Assembly (NCBI GenBank): GCA_037176705.1
Contig: CM073897.1
Location: 38,529,488-38,593,487, forward strand
Direction: 5' to 3'
DNA: 64,000 nucleotides
DNA from: Molossus alvarezi
Lineage: Eukaryota > Chordata > Mammalia > Chiroptera > Molossidae
The translations under genes and the position numbers were made by a program. Each line of letters starts with the position of its first letter. Position 1 is the first letter of the stretch. The notes under the pieces were generated by a model. That model searched no databases. It saw only the letters and a program-made list of their open reading frames with translations, and had not been told where the DNA came from. Positions 10,030-19,925 of this stretch are shown one piece after another.

Positions 10030-11560
10030 CCCCCCCCCATCAGACAGGCTAAGTAAGCCCCACCCCTCCGCCCCCGGGGCGGTCGCGGCGCGCTCCCTCC
10101 CTCTGTCCCTCCCTTACAAGATCTAATGAGCTCCCCCGGGAGGCCGAGCATCGAGCCGGCTAGGAGCAAGGAGGCTGTGCCGCACGCTCTGCGCCAGGGC
10201 GGGATCCGGGCCTGGGCAGCCGGCGGGAACCGGGCGGGGGCGCACCGACCGCGCTGCGGGCCGCGGGGGAGACGCGGCGATGGCGGTGCAGGCGGCGCTC
10301 CTCAGCACGCACCCCTTCGTCTCCTTTGGCTTCGGGGGCTCCCCGGACGGGCTGGGGGGCGCCTTCGGAGCCCTGGACAAGGGCTGCTGTTTCGAGGACG
10401 ATGAGGCCGGGACGCCAGCCGGCGCACTGCTGGCGGGCACCGAGGGCGGGGACGTGCGCGAGGCCACCCGCGACCTGCTCAGCTTCATCGACTCGGCGTC
10501 CAGCAACATCAAGCTGGCACTGGACAAACCGGGCAAGTCGAAGCGGAAGGTGAACCACCGCAAGTACCTGCAGAAGCAGATCAAGCGCTGCAGCGGTCTT
10601 ATGGGCGCCGCACCCCCGGGCCCGCCCTCCCCGGGCGCCGCCGACACTCCCGCCAAGCGGGCGCTCGGCACCTCCAGTGCTCAGACCGTCGTGGTCCCGG
10701 CTCAGGGCAAGGCCGCCCCCCGGAGGGATGCGTCGCAGGCCTCGGCGGCCGCTAGCCTGCAGAGCCAGAGCCTAGCCGCCCTCTTCGACTCGCTGCGCCA
10801 CATTCCCGGGGGTTCCGTGGCAGCGCCCACGGCCGGGCTCGGCGGAGCGGGCTCTGGGGGCGTGGGAGGGGACGCGGCCGGCCCTGCTGGGGGTACGGCG
10901 GTCCCCGGCGCCAGGAAGGTGCCGCTGCGCGCCCGCAACCTGCCCCCGTCCTTCTTCACCGAGCCGTCCCGGGCAAGCAGCGGCGGTTGCGGCTCGTCGG
11001 GGTCCTGTGTGAGCTTGTGCGACCTGGAGAAGGGCTCCGAGACCCTGGAGTTCTTCGAGCTGCTGGGGCCCGACTACGGGGCCAGCACGGAGGCAGGCGT
11101 CTTGCTCGCTGCGGAGCCTCTGGATGTGTTCCCCACCGGAGCCACGGTCCAGCGAGGACCCCCGGAGCTGGAGCCTGGCCTCTTTGAGCCGCCGCCTGCG
11201 GTGGGAAGCCTAGTGTACCCCGAGCCCTGGAGCGCCCCGGCCTGTGTCCCGACCAAGAAGCCATCCCTGGCTGCCCCCCACGGAGGCTCGACCTTGAACG
11301 AGCCCTTGCGCCGACTGTACCCGGCTGCTGTGGACTCTCCGGGCGGGGAGGACGGGCCGGGCCCCTTGGCCTCTTTCGCTCCCTTTTTCTCAGACTGTGC
11401 CCTGCCCCCGCCGCCCCACCAGGTGTCCTACGATTACAGCGCGGGCTACGGCCGCACCGCTTACTCCAGCGTTTGGAGACCCGACGGACTTTGGGAAGGG
11501 GCTCCGGGGGAGGAGGGAGCGCGCCGGGACTGACGCGAGGTACCACCCTCCCGTTGGGGA
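10030..11560. promoter_or_regulatory. CpG island covering FAM181B promoter, 5' UTR and CDS
   Basis: CpG dinucleotides and G+C rise sharply at about 10030 and fall right after the stop codon at 11533; flanking DNA is AT-rich and CpG-poor. The upstream part (10070-10280) holds GC-box-like strings such as CCCCGGGGCGG and CTCCCTCC tracts, with no clear TATA box. This suggests a TATA-less CpG-island promoter with dispersed starts. The exact transcription start cannot be read from the sequence. Confidence 0.85.
10280..11533 (+). CDS. FAM181B: FAM181B, TEAD-interacting nuclear protein (single exon)
   Basis: Uninterrupted 417-codon frame, recognised as FAM181B; the human protein is about 426 residues from memory. 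The ATG at 10280 has a strong Kozak context (G at -3, G at +4) and begins the family-typical MAVQAALLSTHPFV. Visible parts: a conserved block at residues 61-104, with ATRDLLSFIDSASSNIKLAL followed by the basic VNHRKYLQKQIKRC (91-104); low-complexity Ala/Gly/Pro linkers; a YAP/TAZ-like omega loop at 215-229 (PLRARNLPPSFFTEP); an acidic segment LEKGSETLEFFELLGPDY (249-266); and a Tyr-rich C-terminus around 381-397 (QVSYDYSAGYGRTAYSS). FAM181A and FAM181B are reported to bind TEAD factors through this loop; expression is mainly neural. Known from the family: single coding exon. Inferred: nuclear modulator of TEAD/Hippo output. No break, frameshift or premature stop is seen. The high GC and CpG content is normal for this gene. 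Confidence 0.96.
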   Translation: MAVQAALLSTHPFVSFGFGGSPDGLGGAFGALDKGCCFEDDEAGTPAGALLAGTEGGDVREATRDLLSFIDSASSNIKLALDKPGKSKRKVNHRKYLQKQIKRCSGLMGAAPPGPPSPGAADTPAKRALGTSSAQTVVVPAQGKAAPRRDASQASAAASLQSQSLAALFDSLRHIPGGSVAAPTAGLGGAGSGGVGGDAAGPAGGTAVPGARKVPLRARNLPPSFFTEPSRASSGGCGSSGSCVSLCDLEKGSETLEFFELLGPDYGASTEAGVLLAAEPLDVFPTGATVQRGPPELEPGLFEPPPAVGSLVYPEPWSAPACVPTKKPSLAAPHGGSTLNEPLRRLYPAAVDSPGGEDGPGPLASFAPFFSDCALPPPPHQVSYDYSAGYGRTAYSSVWRPDGLWEGAPGEEGARRD

Positions 11561-11734
11561 CTGCTGTGGGGACTCCGAGTCTCTCCTGAGACTAAAGAAC
11601 GACTGGAAACTGCACGTGGAGGTGAAACGGGATTAAAAGTTTCAATTAATAAAAGAAACTTAAGAAAGTGAGATGAGGACTTAGGGGTTGTTTTAATCAC
11701 AGCCTCAAGTGGTTTTGTTTTTTGTTTTAATAAA
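11534..11734 (+). other. FAM181B: FAM181B 3' UTR with candidate poly(A) signals
   Basis: After the TGA at 11531-11533 the GC content drops within about 60 bp. Candidate poly(A) signals are ATTAAA at 11632-11637, AATAAA at 11648-11653 and AATAAA at 11729-11734. The last follows a T-rich tract (TTTTGTTTTTTGTTTT) that could serve as a downstream element for the earlier signals. Use of either site gives a 3' UTR of only about 120-220 nt. Confidence 0.6.
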
Positions 11735-13680
11735 AGCCTGTGATAGGTTCTAACTGGAACAGACGAGCCAAGAAAATAAGATGGGGTTTGGGTAATGGGG
11801 TGGGGATGGCAAGGGGCAAGAGGTGGTGTCGGTAGCCACCTGTTCCCTCTCCAGCTTTCAGCAAAAGGTCAGTGTATATTAGAGTAACTGCCCCTTCCAA
11901 ACCGTGCCCTGGTCCCTCCTCCTCCCTCCCCTTTGAGTGTATCATTAATTAAAGCCTATATTGAAAAGATTGTAGTGGAGGTATGTTGTTATTGATTCCG
12001 GATTTCTTTGTTTTGTTGTTTTTGTTTTTTAGAGCATGGCTTCCGGAGTGGTCTCTTTACCTTCGTGGGTGAGAGTTATTGAGGACCCAAGGCCAGTGGT
12101 CCTCCGCTGACCTCCCTTGTTCTGGTCCTTGAGTGTGAGTCTCTTCTGTGTCACTCTTCCTCTTAAGCTTTTTTTGGCTCCCTCTTCTGTCTCTTTATCC
12201 GTCTTCCTTTCCTTTCCACTCAGATCAGTGCCTTTGCTTACCTTCCTTCCCTTTCTTTCTCTGGCTTCTCCTTGCTCTCTTTGATATTTTTGTTTGTCAG
12301 CTTTTCTGGCAAATTTCTTCTATAAGCGCTTAAGTTTGGCAGCCTGGGATCCATTTCTCTCCTTTCCTCCTCCCATTCTTCAACCAGTTTGGGTGGGGCA
12401 GACTGGGCAAGTTATAATCTCTGTGCATTCAAGTTTCCTTATGGGAGAGGGTGAGGATGACAATATGCCTCCATTTCTCACTTCACAGTTTGTTGGGTAA
12501 CTCAGAAAATGTATAAAATGCCTTGAAGCCGCAGCAGCGCGCGCGCACACACACACACACACACACAAATAGTTTTCCTATGTGGAAGCCATTAGAATTG
12601 AGAGTTTCGTGCTTTTTTGTCCCATCTATTAGCCTGATGATTGCCCTTTCTTTTGTGAGCTGTGCGCCTTCCCTCCCCTCTCTCCTCCTCTTCCTTTCCT
12701 CTGTTCATTTCTGCCTCCCTGTGCTTCCTCACTCCCTCTACCCACACTCTCCCCAAGGGAAGGAATGGTGAAGGGTGTGAAGTTCCCAGAAGAACAGGTT
12801 TTTGAATGGAATCTGAAGTGTCCCCTGAGAGAGGAGGCTGATTTGTTATCTGAGAGAGATTTGGAAAAAGTCAGAGAAATGTTTTCCCAGCCATGAAGTG
12901 GCAGAGAGGACACACAGCATGGTCAAGATGGTTGAGAGGCGGAGGAGGAAAGACTGGCTGGGAAGTGAGCAGCAGGAGAGGAAAAGTGGGGTGGGGAGGG
13001 GGCTTTTAGTTTTTCAGACCTGATGATGAAAATGCAAAAAGAGATCCAGAAAATAGAAATTGTTGCCTGTTGATTATATTGCAAAGGAGAGCTGCCTCTG
13101 TTCAAGGCAGTCAAGATAGATTATAATGATATCTACATAGGAGAAAGTCAAAACTTAAGTGATATTGCAGAAAATTCTAAAATCCAGGTCAATGTTTGCA
13201 CAAATAAAAAATATGGCAATATTTTCAGAAAGGAATTTGTGGGGACAAAAAAGCAAATGGGTATCAAGCCATGGCGTACAAATGAAAATGCTATCACTAA
13301 ATTGCTTACTTTTGAATAAAACATTTCTTAAGAAAGCACCACAAGTAAATATAGCAATGAGTCTTATTAATGATAAAAGAACTTTTGCAACTCCAGAAAA
13401 TTGGTGTCTATAGAATTCCTTTCAAAGTGGTGAACTGATTCATTCCATTGTATTGCAGAATATTATTCAACAATCATTTAATGTATCAAAACGATTTGGT
13501 GATGAGTACCTTGCAGGATAGAACTGTGCAGTAGGAAAACAGTAATCCTGTGACAATTATGAAGGCTATAGTGTCACTTCAATGTTTTTAAATTTCTTCT
13601 TCTTTCCTGGTATAGTAAAATAAGGCATTTCTCTCCCAGCATCTTGCTTGTCATGCCTTTCATTAATGATGGTGCCAACA
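11735..13680. other. Non-coding DNA downstream of FAM181B
   Basis: Pyrimidine-rich stretches (12140-12280, 12670-12750) and one CA microsatellite; no gene recognised. Confidence 0.5.
12537..12567. repeat. (CA)n microsatellite
   Basis: GCGCGCG followed by about 12 CA units: a short alternating purine-pyrimidine tract. Confidence 0.95.
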
Positions 13681-13689
13681 CTCTGTTTC

Positions 13690-13865
13690 CATGAGCCAGA
13701 ACTGAGCTAAGCACTACCTCACTGAGTCCCTTGACAATCCCATGAGGTAGGTACTATTATTATTCCCATTTGGAAAGGAGCTCAGACAGGTTAACTAAAT
13801 TGCTAAAGCAAGTTGTGGGTCCAAGATCCAGATCTACAGGTTTCCTAACACCAAGAAGTGCCTGT
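13690..13865 (-). repeat. MIR SINE
   Basis: Antisense MIR: ACTGAGCTAAGCACTACC, ATCCCATGAGGTAGGTACTA, TTATTCCCATTTGGAAAGGAG and GGTTAACTAAATTGCTAAAGC. Confidence 0.75.
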
Positions 13866-13924
13866 TACTTGCTAGGCTTTGTTGTGCTTTGTTAGTGTGT
13901 GTGGTGCCCAGTCCCCTGCATCAT

Positions 13925-14145
13925 ACTACCATAGGGCTTCTTAACCTCACCAGTATTGACATTTGGGGCAGGATAATTCTTCCCCACGGGGGCTGTCCAG
14001 TGCATAGTAAAATTTTTAGCAGCATCCCTGGCCTTTATCCACTAGATACCAATAGCGTTCCCCTAGTTGTGATAATAAAAAATATGTCCATTACCACATG
14101 TTCCCCAGAGAGCAAAAATGCTGCCAGTTGAGAACCATTATGCTC
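13925..14145 (-). mobile_element. MER20-like hAT-Charlie DNA transposon
   Basis: Matches the element containing CTTAACCTCACCAGTATTGAC, TTTGGGGCAGGATAATTCTT, GGGGGCTGTCCAGTGCATAG, AGCAGCATCCCTGGCC and the terminal CAGTTGAGAACCATTATG. At about 215 bp it is close to the full length of this non-autonomous family. The family name is from memory. Confidence 0.75.
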
Positions 14146-14184
14146 AAGAATATGTAAGCAGCTTCAGTGGGGTGCATGGAACAT

Positions 14185-14430
14185 GTGCATACATAATCTC
14201 ATTTAATTCTTACTAAGGCTTGTGCTTAGGTATTGTTATTACCCTTATTACAGAGTTGAAAAGTAAGAAGGATAAGGGGAGAGGCTAAATCAATCCACTG
14301 AGCTATATCTCATCTCTGTTGATTTACCAGCCATGGGCCAATTATTTAACTGTATTAAAATGCAGTCTTTCCATTGGTAAAATTGGATAACTATCACAAA
14401 TGGTTATCATGGGGAATTGGAATAGGGTAT
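14185..14430. repeat. Two MIR fragments, opposite orientation
   Basis: An antisense piece (ATAATCTCATTTAATTC, TTATTACCCTTATTACAGAG) at 14185-14320 is followed by a sense piece (CCATGGGCCAATTATTTAAC, GGTAAAATTGGATAACTATC) at 14325-14430. Confidence 0.5.
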
Positions 14431-15420
14431 GTATAAATTTCCACCAAAAGGCAGAGTAGTTCTCAGTCCCAGGCAGCCAAGTTTTGCCTTTATGTCAAAG
14501 TTCCAAACCACTCTGTTATCCAGGATGGCAAGAATGTGTGTTCAGCCCCATGTAGCCTCCCAATTGTCCCATCTCTGATTCCTTTTCTTCCCAGATTGCT
14601 TTCCAGTCTGAGCACATGTGTGTCTGATCACGCCACCTACCATAGTACAGTAAGTAGTGCCCATGAATAATAGTCCTGCAACGGTTCAACCTACTGCTGC
14701 TTCCTCTCCTACGTCATTTTCTACTGCAGCCTGTTAGAAAGTATTTTTTTTCTCTTGTTTAGCCACTGACTATTCTTTTTAAGCGCAATGGTAGATATAT
14801 TTCTGGACCGGAAATGCATTGTAATAGGCTTGTAATGGCATCACTTTCCACAGGCTGGACTCTTAACCTCGTCAGTAATTACACTGCAGGCTGCATATTC
14901 ATGGTTCCCCAGCTCAGCTGCGCATCCCTTGGCACCAGGAATGTGTTTTAGTGTCTTCTTGCATCCCCTAATGGTTGCCCTAAGCCTTTTCTCATTTCCA
15001 TTCAAGCCTCCACCCTTCCCCTCTCCTCACCCAACGTCCTGACAATATGGAGAACATCTGTTGTAATTCCCCTCCATTTCCCAGCCCCACCTTCACACAT
15101 GAGTTTTTCTCTCCACAGGCAGGACCTTCAGCTGCCCTCACAGCTCATCATCCTGCCCCTCCACTTCATGAGGACAAGATGCCGCTCCGTCAGTTATCCT
15201 AAGTCTCCTCTACCTCCGGGCTCACCCTCACTTTTCCTTTCATTCCAGAAATAAGCCTTTAGAATGGTTTAAAAATAAGAAAGAGGGGGAACAGAGAACT
15301 GAAAAACTCTCAACCCTGTATCCCCTTTCTAGATAGTACTCTATTTTCTCTTCATAGTCAAGTCTCTTGGGAAAAGAATTCACATTTTGCCTCTGTCTAT
15401 TTAAACCTTATCTATTTTGA
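14431..15420. other. Anonymous non-coding DNA
   Basis: No gene recognised. Parts of 14990-15260 resemble a degraded L2 3' region, but not well enough to call. Confidence 0.45.
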
Positions 15421-15424
15421 GTCT

Positions 15425-15540
15425 TAGGGTGGCCAACTATACCAGTGTGCCTAGGACTATCTCAGTTTTACCACTGAAAGTTCCACATACCAAGAAATAT
15501 CCCTCAGTCCCAGGCAAACTGGGACAGTTAGTTACAAATT
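15425..15540 (+). repeat. Near-palindromic MER-type DNA element (copy 1)
   Basis: Ends are partly self-complementary: GTGGCCAACTATACCAGTGTGC at the left, GCAAACTGGGACAGTTAGTTAC at the right, with an inner CACTGAAAGTTCC hinge. A second copy is at 58912-59018. It looks like a short non-autonomous inverted-repeat DNA transposon; the family name is not assigned. Confidence 0.55.
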
Positions 15541-15555
15541 AAAAAATGTGTGTGT

Positions 15556-15596
15556 TTTAAAAAAATAATTATTTTATAAAGAGAGGAAGGGGGGAG

Positions 15597-15645
<49 letters not shown>

Positions 15646-15823
15646 ATGTGAGATGGTAACATTGATTGATAGATTGGCTGCCTCTTGCATGCCCTCTACT
15701 GGGGATTCAGTGTTCAACCCCAGCATGTGCCCTGACTGGGAATCAGACCATCAAACCAGTGATCTCTCTGTGCCTGGACAAAGCTCACCTCACTGAGCCA
15801 CACTCGCCAGGGCACAAGTCATG
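15556..15823 (-). mobile_element. VES SINE, older subfamily, complete
   Basis: Antisense VES: a GA-rich body with a pure (GA)n run at about 15599-15641, then ATTGGCTGCCTCTTGCATGC, ATGTGCCCTGACTGGGAATC (B box side) and TCACTGAGCCACACTCGCC (A box and 5' end). Confidence 0.9.
15599..15641. repeat. (GA)n microsatellite in VES
   Basis: Uninterrupted GA dinucleotide run derived from the SINE body. Confidence 0.95.
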
Positions 15824-15829
15824 CATTTT

Positions 15830-17085
15830 TATTAAGTCCCTCCTGAGGACAGGTACTGTGCTAAGTGGTGGGATCTATGATGGGAAAGATGGACATGAAA
15901 ACATGCACGGTCCCTGCCCCAACAGAGCTGCTGGTTAGCGTCAAGCAACAGCAACAGTGTGTGAGGAAAGTGCAAGAGAGTGGCCATATGCCCTGTGGGA
16001 AAGGGAGGGTAGGTCATAACAGGCATTTGTAGAAATTTGATGTGGGCTAGGGCTGGCAAAGTTGTGGCAGGGCCCCACTTCTGCAGTCATGGAAAGCATT
16101 GCTAACTCAACAGGAGACTCTTGCTCTCTGAACCTGAATTTATCTCTATTTACTACCATTTGCCCAGGTGAAAACATGTTTACCATTTGGTATTTATTTG
16201 ATCATTGCCCCAGAACTGATCCAATGCTGGAAGACTGACTCACACTGTTCAAGTTCACAAGTATAAACTATTAGTCCTCTTGCTAATAAGCAGCAAGAAA
16301 ACATAAACCTAAGTCAATTATGCCTGAACAGGAGAATCCCCAGTATCTACCTCCACAGAAGACGTAAAAATCAGAACAGCATGCAGTGAACAGAAGCAGT
16401 AAAAGTTGTAGGAACAACTCCGCAATTTGGGGACAACGATGGCTAGGCTTCTTTTATGTTCACTTAATTGCTCAGGTGCCTACTGCCTTATTTGCATAAA
16501 GTATCTCTCCCCCTAGAGTCTTCCCCTCTTCCCAGAGCTTGTCAGAACCCTATAGTCCAAAAGACATGTAGCTGAAAAAGGGGACTCGGGCTGGCTTTGC
16601 CATTCAAGTGAGTCTAGCACGGGGTCTGATAAATCTGCTACTGTCATTGCTAGTCATGCGACTCAAGGTCACAGAGTTGTACAGATTGTATGCACTGTGG
16701 AGCCTGCATAGCTAAGAAGATGAGTGCAAACTGAAATCCAACCCAAGTTTCCTTGTGCCAAGCAGTGCACATAAAGAAGGGAAAATCTTGATTTTAGAAT
16801 TTGTACAAAGGCATGGTATAGGTAGCTGTGGCCCTGAGGGTCACCACTGAAAACTGGTCCTACTCAGAAGAACAGACATACTGGTGCAGCTGCTCCCATT
16901 TGCTGAGAAGGCCCCATGTACGTTGTAGGGAGGTGGTCTCCTTTCTCAGGACTGGGGCCCAGGAGCACTGGGTCAGGACTGGTTCTGGCATCTGTCACCT
17001 CAGGGACCCAGCTCACCAATGCTCCCCTTCCTCTCTTTCTGGGATCCACCTGAGTCATCAGCTTTTTCTTTTAAACCTTGTCCCT
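15830..17085. other. Anonymous non-coding DNA
   Basis: No gene recognised. ATTTGCAT (octamer-like) occurs near 16490. Otherwise featureless. Confidence 0.45.
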
Positions 17086-17087
17086 GA

Positions 17088-17453
17088 ACTATGGGTATTA
17101 TGGGCTAAATGTTTGTGTCCCCCCCAAATTCCTATGTTAAAACCCTAATCTCCAATGTGATAGTATTTGGAGGCAAAGCCTTTGGGAGAAGATTGGGTCA
17201 TGAGGGTGGAGCTCTCATGAATGGGATTAGTGCCTTTATAAGAAGAGGCCAGAGACCTAGCTCAGACTTTCTGCCAGGTGAGCACACAGAGAGAAGAAAG
17301 CCCTCTGAAAACCAGGAAGAGGGCCTCCACTGAGAACCCAGCTACTTGGCACCGATCTCAGACTTTCAGACCGCAGAACTGTGGGAAATAAAGTGTGTTG
17401 TTTAAGTCCCCCCAGTTGTAGTAATTGTAACAGCCTTAGCTGGCTAAGGCAAT
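17088..17453 (+). mobile_element. ERVL-MaLR solo LTR (MLT1-type)
   Basis: Recognised by the order of blocks: AATGTTTGTGTCCCCCCC, TTAAAACCCTAATCTCC, TGTGATAGTATTTGGAGGC, TCATGAGGGTGGAGCTCTCAT, TGCCTTTATAAGAAGAGGCC, CAGAACTGTGGGAAATAAAG and a terminal CCTTAGCTGGCTAAGGCA. It carries its own AATAAA. No internal retroviral coding sequence adjoins it. Subfamily not certain. Confidence 0.75.
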
Positions 17454-17652
17454 GGGGCTCCTTTCCAGAGAGTCTCCCTCAGTGACCCCAGTTCATTTCC
17501 TATTCCTAACTAACCCGGTTTAGGCAGCCGCTTTTGTTACTGGACAAGAACCCCCTGCTTTCTGGTAGAGGCCGCCCAGGTGGGTCCTGCCTACTCTAGC
17601 CAGGTGGTCTGAACGTTGCAGATGACTACACCAGAGCCTGTTTTGGCATTAG

Positions 17653-17714
17653 TGACGTCACATAGCATTGTGACTGCGTTAGACGACACGTATGGAGAGC
17701 CGGCATTATATAAA
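17653..17714 (+). promoter_or_regulatory. Candidate promoter: perfect CRE plus TATA box
   Basis: TGACGTCA, the full palindromic cAMP response element, lies at 17653-17660, and TATATAAA lies at 17707-17714, an ordinary spacing for a CRE/TATA promoter. A start would fall near 17740. No recognised gene follows. It might drive an unannotated non-coding transcript or be chance. Confidence 0.4.
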
Positions 17715-17924
17715 GACCCAGTTGCCATCACTGCCCAAAGAGGCTTCAGCAGAGAACAGGAAAAGAGTCTGGAACTGCCTGGTCCCTCCCTTCCCCAAGC
17801 CCAGGGAGGAAGGTCTCTGGATGCCCCAGGATTTTAATCTCGGGATTTAAAAGGTCACTGGAAGCTCTGGCACTGAAAATGCCCCATCCCTCCACAATGA
17901 CTCGGAATCCGTGACTAACCGGCC

Positions 17925-18115
17925 CCTTCACCCGGCTGTTCGCGAGGAGCACTGACGCAGGGGGCCTGTTCCGCAGAACAAACAAAACCCTGCGCAAAGG
18001 CGGGCTGGCCGCGGGCGCGGAGCGGCTCCCAGCGCGGCTGCGCCTTGTCCTCTGCCCGCAGGTTTGGGGGAGCCCCAGGCCGCCGAGTCCGGTGCGGAGT
18101 GCTGCCCGGATCCGA
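17925..18115. promoter_or_regulatory. Small CpG-rich patch
   Basis: CpG-dense (GGCCGCGGGCGCGGAGCGGC near 18009) in otherwise CpG-poor DNA, about 220 bp downstream of the CRE/TATA pair. It is too short for a classical large island. No coding exon is recognised. Confidence 0.5.
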
Positions 18116-18489
18116 TCTCTTAATCAATTCTGCCCATAACAACGGGATTTCCGTGCAAGGCAGGGTATAAAGTGGCCCAGAGAAACTTTGAACGATAGCC
18201 CAGAACTCGGCCGGCATCTGAATCACCTTGGCACAGGCCCGGGTCATGGGTTGCTGCCAGAAGGTTGTAAGAAGCCATTCTCCACAAAGCCAGTCCACAC
18301 AATGGCGTGAGGAAACAGGAAGCGCTGCAGCATGACTTCAATGACTGTCCTCTCTGAGCAGGGCCACCACTCAGCTGGGAGGGCCTTACCCTTTCTCCTG
18401 CACGTTATCACACACCAAAGCTCGCAATGGGGAGCCGGGCAGAGCGACACCGCCACACCCTGAACCTGGCATTGCCGCACTGCTCTGCT
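18116..18489. other. Anonymous non-coding DNA
   Basis: Moderate GC, no recognised gene or repeat. A TATAAA at about 18166 has no supporting context. Confidence 0.4.
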
Positions 18490-18860
18490 TTCTCCAGTGA
18501 CTCTTGGTAGAGTCATCGACCTTTTCTAAGGGTCCCTTTTCTCATCTGGAGAGTGGGAGTAAGAACATTCCCTGAGTGTCAGGGTTGGCATGAGGATTAG
18601 AAATCAGGTATACACTGCTGGCAGTGGGCCACACACATAGCCACTCCCAGGCAACGCTCCATGTCCTGATTTCTAAGAGTTGGATGTAACCAGCTCCGCT
18701 ATTTACAAGCAATGGGTCACTCAGTCACGTGACCATTTTCGAGTATTGTTATCTGAAAAATGAGGGCCCGGGTCTCTTCGTGTTGGTGAGAGGAGCTGAA
18801 ATTTAAACAGCCTGCAGCACAGTGTCTGCCACGTGCAAATCATTAGCAAATATTAGTAAA
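18490..18860 (+). repeat. Two tandem sense MIR fragments
   Basis: The first (18490-18690) has TTTTCTCATCTGGAGAGTGG and TGGCATGAGGATTAGAAATC. The second (18690-18860) has CGCTATTTACAAGC, GTTATCTGAAAAATGAGGGC and CAGTGTCTGCCACGTGCAA. Confidence 0.55.
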
Positions 18861-19104
18861 TCTGAAAATCACACGGTTGGAGAACAGAATCCCTCTTTAG
18901 CTGTGACTTTCTTTCCATCTCACCTAGAGTCTGTGGAAGAGCAGTCCTGTTGGTTGGTTAATCGTTTCCAGTTCTAAGTGAACACTGGTAGCTGACTTTT
19001 AAATCTGTTTGATATAATTGCTTCTGAGTGAGATTTTCATTTCCTGTTGGCTAGGGTAAACGTTTCAAACGTAAGAGCAAATCATAGCCGTTTAGGACTG
19101 ATTT

Positions 19105-19260
19105 TACCTTGGAGAGAAGAATGGTCCTCAGTCCTGGATGTTTTTCAGTATCACCTTAGGTGAGGGTAGGGCTTGAAAAACAGCCCCAATTCCACCAACA
19201 CCCATTGAAGTGGCTGGTGCAGCTGGGCGGGTTGGAGCACAGTTTGAAAACCACTGCTTT
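19105..19260 (+). repeat. MER5A-like DNA transposon fragment
   Basis: Ends with GCACAGTTTGAAAACCACTGC, matching the terminal inverted repeat of MER5-type elements. The start has GTTTTTCAGTATCACCTTAG in the expected place. The interior is diverged. Confidence 0.45.
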
Positions 19261-19579
19261 GTGTCACGTGCTTCCCACGGGCATGGGAGGACCGGCTGCT
19301 TGCTCCTCATTACCACCTGTTTTGTCTTTCTGCTTTTTGTCCCCTCCCGACCCCCGACAAAGTTGTCAAATGTACAACTAGAGCAGGTAAAAGGTGGGGC
19401 TCATCTTGACATGGGCCAAAATCATAGGGTCATATTTGATGGGAGAGAGGAATAAGGGTCTTTTGTATACATTTAAAAAGAATTTAAATATTTATACTCT
19501 ATGTGGCAGCAAATGGAGAAAATCAGTGCTTTGGGCCCATAAAAGTGTTTAATGTTGAAAAGAGGAACTCTGAAAATGT

Positions 19580-19925
19580 ACATTATAGCCTTAGCCCTGC
19601 CAAAATGGGCAGGTTGCTTACACCTCCCCAAATCTCCGTTTATCCCTCTGTATAAAATGAGTATACTGATGAGATTATTTGTCCGGCTTACTTCATTACA
19701 CCCTAGTGAGGTACAAGGAGGGCAAAGCATTATCTGTGTTTTATAGAAAGCAGGGAACAATGTGAAGAATCTTGAGTCCTGCATCTACCCCTATCTTGCT
19801 TGTGACATCAGACAAATTAGTTTTCATGTTAGTCCCTTAGTTTTGCCACCTGCAAAGTAGGATCAATAATGCCTAATGCTGGCCGCACTGGGATGCCACG
19901 GGACAAAAGTAGAGGCTGTTTGTGA
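19580..19925 (+). repeat. Two sense MIR fragments
   Basis: Copy one: CTGCCAAAATGGGCAGGTTGC, CTGTATAAAATGAGTATACTG. Copy two: CTTGCTTGTGACATCAGACA, TTGCCACCTGCAAAGTAGGATC. Confidence 0.55.

Noticed and set aside
10123..11546. Long minus-strand and alternative-frame open frames (132-196 codons) across FAM181B
   Set aside because: They are antisense or frame-shifted shadows of a GC-rich coding region with biased codon use; no homology and no independent start context.
17088..17453. Possible provirus
   Set aside because: Only one LTR-like copy, with no partner LTR, primer binding site or gag/pol/env text next to it; treated as a solo LTR.
18155..18180. TATAAA box near 18166
   Set aside because: No upstream element, CpG context or downstream gene; chance occurrence is likely.
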